DNA of 19,389 bases from Clostridia bacterium (lineage in GTDB: Bacteria > Bacillota > Clostridia > Christensenellales > Aristaeellaceae). Location: contig JAUNBY010000016.1 of NCBI GenBank assembly GCA_030526935.1, positions 1 through 19,389 of the forward strand, read 5' to 3'. Made by a program: the position numbers and the translations under genes. The notes under the pieces are model-generated. The model was not told the DNA's origin. It ran no database searches and worked only from the letters and a program-made list of their open reading frames with translations. This document shows positions 15,440-19,389 of the stretch, one piece after another; position 1 is the stretch's first letter; every line of letters begins with the position of its first letter.

Positions 15440-16863
15440 ATGTCGTCCTCCATTATCTTGCGCTCAAAGCGGTTTTTCTCCGGGTGCTCGGGCGGGGGGC
15501 ATGGATAGTCTCCCGTAAAGCAGCCGTCGCAAAAGCCCGTGGTGTTGTCGCACAGGTGCCTGACGTTCTCGCAGCTTAAAAAGCCCAGGGAATCCGCGCC
15601 GATTATATCGCGTATCTCGTCGAGCGTGTGACGGCAGGCGATGAGCCTGTCGCAGCTGTCTATGTCGGTTCCGAAGTAGCATGGGTGGGTGAAGGGCGGG
15701 CAGGAAATTCTGACGTGAACCTCCGCGGCGCCCGCGTCCCTCAAAAGCTTTACGATTATGGCGCTCGTCGTTCCCCTTACGATCGAATCGTCTACCAGCA
15801 CCACGCGCTTTCCCGAAACGACCGCGGAGACAGGGTTCAGCTTTATACGCACCTTGTCCTCGCGGTCTGCCTGTACCGGCTGGATGAACGTCCTGCCGAT
15901 GTATTTATTCTTGATAAAGCCTATGCCGTAGGGTATGCCTGACTGTCTGGCGTATCCCACGGCCGCGTCTATTCCGGAATCCGGAACCCCCACTACAACA
16001 TCCGCGTGAACGGGATGCTCAAGGGCCAGGAAGCTTCCGGCTCTCTGGCGCGCTATATGTACGCTCGAACCGTCTATGACGGAATCGGGTCTGGCAAAAT
16101 AGATATACTCAAATACGCACGATGATTTGGGGCGGATACCCACGTGGCTTTCATCGCTTCTCACGCCGTTTTTATCGACTATCACTATCTCGCCGGGCTT
16201 TATGTCGCGAACGAACGTTGCGCCTATGGAGTCAAGGGCGCATGATTCGGAGGCGAATACGGTGCTTTGTCCTATAGTCCCCATGCAAAGCGGCCTGAAG
16301 CCGTATTTGTCCCTTACCGCTATCAGTTTTTTAGGCGACATTATAACCAGCGAATAAGCGCCTTCCACCACGTCCATCATGCGGCTTACGGCTTCCTCTA
16401 TAGAGGCGGAGGTGAGCCTGGCCTGTATGATTTCGTGGGTTATGACCTCGGTATCGCTGGTTGTGTGAAATATGGATCCGCCCAGTTCGAGCTTTTCCCT
16501 CAATTCCGTGGCGTTGGTCAACGCTCCGTTGTGAGCGAGCGCCATCGTTCCCTTTATATGGTTTACCACGAGCGGCTGGGCGTTCCGCCTTGGATATGTT
16601 CCGGCGGTGCCGTAGCGGGCGTGGGCTATCGCCATGCATCCTGTTCCGATTTCCGACATGGCTTCCTTTGTGAAGACTTCGTTGACAAGCCCCACGTTTT
16701 TATAGCAGTGTATGACGCCCTTGTCGTTAACGGCTATGCCGCAACTCTCCTGGCCCCTGTGCTGAAGGGCGTAAAGCCCGTAATAACAGGCGGAAGCGAC
16801 GTCTATTCCGTCGGGGCTGTAGATGCCGAAGACGCCGCATTCCTCGTGAATTTCGTTTTTCAT
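15436..16863 (-). CDS. purF: Amidophosphoribosyltransferase, Fe-S and propeptide form
   Basis: Makes phosphoribosylamine from PRPP and glutamine, the committed first step and usual feedback point. It has 475 residues. The N-terminus MKNEIHEECGVFGIY includes an 8-residue propeptide before catalytic C9, which becomes the N-terminal nucleophile after cleavage. The class II glutaminase is followed by a phosphoribosyltransferase domain with the PRPP loop VVLVDDSIVRGTTS (354-367). Cysteines C249, C395, C445 and C448 sit in the contexts known to bind the 4Fe-4S cluster in B. subtilis PurF (C236, C382, C437, C440 in the mature enzyme), so this is the oxygen-labile cluster type, unlike E. coli. Both its start and stop overlap neighbours by four bases. 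Confidence 0.97.
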   Translation of the reverse strand: MKNEIHEECGVFGIYSPDGIDVASACYYGLYALQHRGQESCGIAVNDKGVIHCYKNVGLVNEVFTKEAMSEIGTGCMAIAHARYGTAGTYPRRNAQPLVVNHIKGTMALAHNGALTNATELREKLELGGSIFHTTSDTEVITHEIIQARLTSASIEEAVSRMMDVVEGAYSLVIMSPKKLIAVRDKYGFRPLCMGTIGQSTVFASESCALDSIGATFVRDIKPGEIVIVDKNGVRSDESHVGIRPKSSCVFEYIYFARPDSVIDGSSVHIARQRAGSFLALEHPVHADVVVGVPDSGIDAAVGYARQSGIPYGIGFIKNKYIGRTFIQPVQADREDKVRIKLNPVSAVVSGKRVVLVDDSIVRGTTSAIIVKLLRDAGAAEVHVRISCPPFTHPCYFGTDIDSCDRLIACRHTLDEIRDIIGADSLGFLSCENVRHLCDNTTGFCDGCFTGDYPCPPPEHPEKNRFERKIMEDDI

Positions 16864-17573
16864 GCTTCCCCCATAAGACGGAAAAGAATTTCCTTATATG
16901 CGTCCTCTACGCCGCCCATGTCGCGGCGGAAGCGATCCTTATCGAGCTTTTCATGCGTCTTTATATCCCAGAAGCGGCAGGTATCGGGCGAGATTTCGTC
17001 CGCAAGAACCAGTTCTCCGTCGTCCGTCACGCCGTATTCAAGTTTGAAGTCGATAAGCTCGATTCCGACGTCTTTCAGGTACTGGCTTAAAATGTCGTTT
17101 ATTTTGAGCGAATACTCGCAAATCTTGTCGAGCTGCTCCTCGTCGGCGTACTCCATGGCGAGTATGTGATAGCGGTTCACCATCGGGTCGTCGAGCGCGT
17201 CGCACTTGTAGCAGAATTCTAGCACGGTTTTTTTCATTCTCGTGCCCTCTTCAAGACCCAGGCGCTTGGCTAGCGATCCCGCCGCGACGTTTCTGACTAT
17301 GACCTCAAGAGGCAGTATCCCGACCTTCTTGACGAGCGTTTCGCGCTGAGACAACTGGCTTATAAAATGCGTTGGTATTCCATGCCCTTCGAGAAGCTTC
17401 ATAAGGTGGTTGGTGACGCGGTTGTTGATGACGCCCTTGCCGGTGATGGTTCCCTTTTTAAGCCCGTTAAAGGCGGTCGCGTCGTCCTTATAATCGACTA
17501 TGTACTTGTCCGGATCGCTCGTTTTATATACCTTCTTGGCCTTTCCCTCGTAAAGCATTTCAAGCTTATCCAT
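16860..17573 (-). CDS. purC: SAICAR synthetase
   Basis: Joins CAIR and aspartate with ATP to give SAICAR (step 7). The 237-residue, compact form shows EGKAKKVYKT (8-17), YKDDATAFNGLKKGTITGKG, IVRNVAAGSLAKRLG and KLEYGVTDDGELVLADEISP, all typical. AGGAGGAG precedes the ATG, which overlaps the purE stop region by 8 bases, and its own TGA overlaps purF. Adenylosuccinate lyase (purB), needed for the following step, is not in this window. Confidence 0.97.
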   Translation of the reverse strand: MDKLEMLYEGKAKKVYKTSDPDKYIVDYKDDATAFNGLKKGTITGKGVINNRVTNHLMKLLEGHGIPTHFISQLSQRETLVKKVGILPLEVIVRNVAAGSLAKRLGLEEGTRMKKTVLEFCYKCDALDDPMVNRYHILAMEYADEEQLDKICEYSLKINDILSQYLKDVGIELIDFKLEYGVTDDGELVLADEISPDTCRFWDIKTHEKLDKDRFRRDMGGVEDAYKEILFRLMGEA

Positions 17574-18060
17574 TAAAAGCTCCTCCTATTTCCATATCCT
17601 TTTCAAGAACCTTTTTCGTCATGTCCTGCCGGTATTTTTCGTACTTTTCAGCCAAAGCCGCGTCCGTACACGCCAATATCTGCACCGCCAGCAGCGCCGC
17701 GTTTTCGGCCCCGTCTATGGCGACCGTCGCCACGGGCATACCGGCGGGCATCTGAACCGTCGATAAAAGGGCGTCCAGTCCGTCAAGCGCGCTCGATTTG
17801 AGCGGTACGCCTATCACCGGAAGTATAGTCTGCGCGGCTATAGCCCCCGCGAGATGAGCGGCTTTTCCCGCCCCGGCGATGAACGCCCTGACGCCGCGCT
17901 CTTGCGCAGTTTTGACGAATTCGCGCGCCGCGTCCGGCGTGCGGTGAGCGGACAATACCCTTACCTCGCGTTCGACGCCAAACCTGTCGAGCGCGTCTAT
18001 AGCGCGCTTCATGACGTCTAAATCGCTTGCGCTCCCCATGACGATGGCTATTTTTGGCAT
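17566..18060 (-). CDS. purE: N5-CAIR mutase / AIR carboxylase catalytic subunit, class I
   Basis: Supplies CAIR (step 6). The 164-residue protein has MGSASDLDVM (8-17) and LSAHRTPDAAREF (36-48), including the catalytic His of the class. These residues and size point to class I PurE, which normally works with PurK (N5-CAIR synthetase); no purK is present in the operon, so it may lie elsewhere. Class II PurE, which uses CO2 directly, is the alternative, and the distinction cannot be made firmly by eye. GGGGGAGGG at 18068-18076 sets the start at 18060 with 7-base spacing; an in-frame ATG at 18078 would overlap that site. It is the first gene of the operon. Confidence 0.93.
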   Translation of the reverse strand: MPKIAIVMGSASDLDVMKRAIDALDRFGVEREVRVLSAHRTPDAAREFVKTAQERGVRAFIAGAGKAAHLAGAIAAQTILPVIGVPLKSSALDGLDALLSTVQMPAGMPVATVAIDGAENAALLAVQILACTDAALAEKYEKYRQDMTKKVLEKDMEIGGAFNG

Positions 18061-18077
18061 ATACTCGCCCTCCCCCA

Positions 18078-18091
18078 AAAAACGAACATTA
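18078..18091. promoter_or_regulatory. PurBox-like operator A
   Basis: AAAAACGAACATTA matches the PurR PurBox consensus AWWWCCGAACWWT at 12 of 13 positions. Relative to the putative start of purE transcription (near 18111) it lies at about +20 to +33, between promoter and ribosome site, where a bound protein could block elongation. PurR itself is not in this window, so regulation is inferred. Confidence 0.6.
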
Positions 18092-18131
18092 AAAAAGCGA
18101 CGCGCGCTTACGTCTATATTATAAGCGCGCG
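18091..18131 (-). terminator. Terminator-like hairpin surrounding the purE -10
   Basis: On the minus strand TAAGCGCGCG (18110 to 18101) pairs perfectly with CGCGCGCTTA (18131 to 18122) around an 11-base loop, followed by TCGC and six T (18096-18091). For transcripts coming through from the dipeptidase gene this would be a rho-independent terminator. A transcript initiated at the promoter in the loop would lack the 5' arm and escape it. Confidence 0.6.
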
Positions 18132-18146
18132 CCGCGTCGATTAAAA
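18118..18146 (-). promoter_or_regulatory. Promoter of the purine operon
   Basis: TATAAT on the minus strand at 18118-18123 (plus-strand ATTATA). The hexamer at 17-bp spacing (18141-18146) reads TTTTAA, a poor -35. Transcription would start near 18111, giving a leader of about 50 bases. The weak -35 fits repression or activation at the adjacent PurBoxes. No purine riboswitch fits in a leader this short. Confidence 0.55.
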
Positions 18147-18183
18147 CGTATGAATAGCTATAATCTGATTAATTATGGCATTG

Positions 18184-18197
18184 AAATACGAACATTA
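18184..18197. promoter_or_regulatory. PurBox-like operator B
   Basis: AAATACGAACATTA is identical to operator A at 13 of 14 bases, in the same orientation, and 12 of 13 to the PurBox consensus. It lies at about -73 to -86 from the putative start of transcription, similar to the position of the activating PurBox in Lactococcus lactis (central G at -76). It overlaps the stop codon of the dipeptidase gene at 18195-18197. Confidence 0.6.
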
Positions 18198-19100
18198 CCC
18201 GAAATTAGCGTCCTTATATACCCGCCAAAGATTCATTCCGGCAAAGCCTTCCAGCTGCTTTTGGGTATATCCGCGCTTAGCCAGAAGGTCTATGAGCACG
18301 GGGAAGCGCGAGGGATTATCAAGGCCCTCCGGCCATTCGTCTATGCCGTCGAAGTCGCTGCCAAAACCCAGATTATCGCAGGCCCCCAATTCGCACATTC
18401 CGTCTATATGCCTTATAACGTCGTCGAGCGTCGCCCGCCTTCCCGAAGCCAGGAACTTTGAATAGAAGTTGACGCCTATAAATCCTCGTTTTTCCACTAT
18501 AACCTTCACCTGTTCGGGCGTAAGGTTACGCGAAGCATTTGTTATGCTTCTAAGATTCGAATGGCTCGCGACGAGCGGCAGCTTCGTCCGCGCGGCGGCG
18601 TCGAAGAAACCCGCGTCGTTCAGATGGGATACGTCGGTGAGTATGCCGAGTTTATCCATCTCTGAAATCAGCTCGCGTCCAAATCCCTTGAGAGGTTCGT
18701 TCGACGAAAGTACGCCGGGGAAGCCTATCTCGTTTTCATAGTTCCAGCAAAGCGCTATCATCCTTACGCCCTCGCGGGCGAGGGCAAACAACTCGTTTAT
18801 ATCGCCGCCGAGCGCCTCCCCGCCCTCGACGGACAGCACGCCGGCGGGAGATTCGGGCGGCGTTTGCGGAAGCTTTGACCGAATGAGCGGGACTTTGAGA
18901 GCCTTTGAAGCCCTGAGCATATCCTCTACCCTGCTTTTGGGCGTTCCCGGCTGATCCCTCGTCCCCGCGAACAGGGCGAACGTCTGCAGTCCCACGTTGC
19001 CTTTTTCGAGCCTTTCGTAAGTTACCGCGATTTCTTCGGCCGGCTTGTGGCTGACCGAAATGGCGTAAAGCGTATCGCAATGAGCGTCCGCCGTGAACAT
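18195..19100 (-). CDS. Membrane (renal) dipeptidase family, peptidase M19
   Basis: A 301-residue zinc dipeptidase of the M19/Pfam PF01244 type, with the amidohydrolase TIM-barrel ligand set: H7 and D9 (DAHCDT), E92 (SVEGGEAL), H159 (DVSHLND), H180 (ASHSNLRS) and D249 (GSDFDG). No signal peptide, so a cytoplasmic enzyme. The start is settled by the ribosome site: GGGGAGG (19107-19113) abuts an ATG at 19104 with no spacing, whereas the ATG at 19098-19100 lies at 6 bases, so MFTADAHCD is the likely start. Members cleave dipeptides, often with D-residues in the second position; the actual substrate is unknown. It follows lepA by 30 bases and is probably cotranscribed with it. Its stop codon overlaps PurBox-like operator B. 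Confidence 0.93.
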   Translation of the reverse strand: MFTADAHCDTLYAISVSHKPAEEIAVTYERLEKGNVGLQTFALFAGTRDQPGTPKSRVEDMLRASKALKVPLIRSKLPQTPPESPAGVLSVEGGEALGGDINELFALAREGVRMIALCWNYENEIGFPGVLSSNEPLKGFGRELISEMDKLGILTDVSHLNDAGFFDAAARTKLPLVASHSNLRSITNASRNLTPEQVKVIVEKRGFIGVNFYSKFLASGRRATLDDVIRHIDGMCELGACDNLGFGSDFDGIDEWPEGLDNPSRFPVLIDLLAKRGYTQKQLEGFAGMNLWRVYKDANFG

Positions 19101-19106
19101 ACGCAT

Positions 19107-19113
19107 CCTCCCC
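19107..19113 (-). promoter_or_regulatory. Ribosome-binding site that decides the dipeptidase start
   Basis: GGGGAGG on the minus strand. The nearest ATG directly abuts it, too close to be used, while the second in-frame ATG (19098-19100) is six bases away, the usual distance. Confidence 0.7.
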
Positions 19114-19130
19114 AGAGCGTGTTGTACGCC

Positions 19131-19389
19131 CTAATCCATCTTCAATACCGCCATGAACGCCTCGCTCGGCACCTCTACGCTTCCGACCTGGCGCATGCGC
19201 TTCTTGCCTTCCTTTTGCTTTTCGAGAAGCTTCTTCTTTCTGGTTATGTCGCCGCCGTAGCACTTGGCGAGGACGTCCTTCCTGAGCGCCTTGACCGTCT
19301 CGCGGGCTATGACCTTGCCGCCTATGGCCGCCTGTATGGGTATTTCGAAAAGCTGGCGCGGTATGACCTCTTTGAGCTTTTCGGCGATG
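19131..19389 (-). CDS. lepA: Elongation factor 4 (LepA), C-terminal fragment, cut by the window edge
   Basis: The last 85 residues of a gene whose start lies to the right of the window. The frame reads IAEKLKEVIPRQLFEIPIQA, then VIARETVKALRKDVLAKCYG, KKKLLEKQKEGKKRMRQVGS and VEVPSEAFMAVLKMD before a TAG stop. This is the diagnostic C-terminal domain of LepA, a GTPase that acts on stalled or mispositioned ribosomes, and it ends at the usual place. The GTPase domains are outside the window. Six of its seven Ile codons are ATA. The dipeptidase gene starts 30 bases downstream. Confidence 0.96.
   Translation of the reverse strand, partial: IAEKLKEVIPRQLFEIPIQAAIGGKVIARETVKALRKDVLAKCYGGDITRKKKLLEKQKEGKKRMRQVGSVEVPSEAFMAVLKMD

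Noticed and set aside
16267..17169. 300-residue plus-strand frame opposite purF and purC
   Set aside because: Crosses two overlapping, clearly real genes on the other strand and shows no family motif.
18061..18183. Purine riboswitch upstream of purE, as in B. subtilis
   Set aside because: The leader is only about 50 bases and lacks the three-way junction sequences of that riboswitch; PurBox-type operators are the better explanation.
1..19389. CRISPR arrays, tRNA or rRNA genes, insertion sequences, phage genes
   Set aside because: No regularly spaced repeats, no cloverleaf or rRNA-like sequence and no transposase, integrase or phage motifs were seen on either strand.

Overview
The window (GC roughly mid-50s by eye) looks like a chromosomal segment from a Gram-positive, Clostridia-type bacterium, possibly near the Christensenellales. 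The evidence is a YesM/YesN-type two-component system with a DUF3502-like solute-binding protein, an Fe-S type PurF with a propeptide, a single-chain PurL of the clostridial clade, a clostridial pur gene order, strong AGGAGG ribosome sites, and PurBox-like operators. The lineage is inferred from gene content; no marker gene here settles it.

Layout. (1) 1-321: an AT-rich leader with short direct repeats and a sigma-A-like promoter. (2) 322-4224, + strand: a tightly packed operon of sensor kinase, extracellular solute-binding protein and AraC-type response regulator, closed by a strong terminator. (3) 4301-5774, + strand: a promoter and a secreted neutral-ceramidase-like hydrolase. (4) 6028-6714, - strand: a secreted protein with three SH3b domains, convergent with the ceramidase gene across a bidirectional terminator. 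(5) 6904-18060, - strand: a nine-gene purine operon, purE-purC-purF-purM-purN-(PurO-like IMP cyclohydrolase)-(stand-alone AICAR transformylase)-purD-purL. Five neighbouring gene pairs overlap by 4 or 8 bases, another by 10. (6) 18195-19100, - strand: an M19 dipeptidase, preceded by the 3' end of lepA at the right edge.

How the genes work together. The purine operon encodes PurF, PurD, PurN, PurL, PurM, PurE, PurC, AICAR transformylase and IMP cyclohydrolase, so it covers PRPP to IMP except adenylosuccinate lyase (PurB), which must lie elsewhere; there is no purK, purS or purQ here. The usual bifunctional PurH is replaced, at its usual operon position, by two proteins: a PurO/PF07826-type IMP cyclohydrolase and a transformylase without the N-terminal cyclohydrolase domain. 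Upstream of purE, two copies of a 14-base PurBox-like element sit 106 bp apart around a promoter whose -10 hexamer lies in the loop of a terminator-like hairpin.

The left operon is a candidate three-component sensing system: the binding protein lies between kinase and regulator, with no permease genes beside it. No tRNA, rRNA, CRISPR array, insertion sequence or riboswitch was found.
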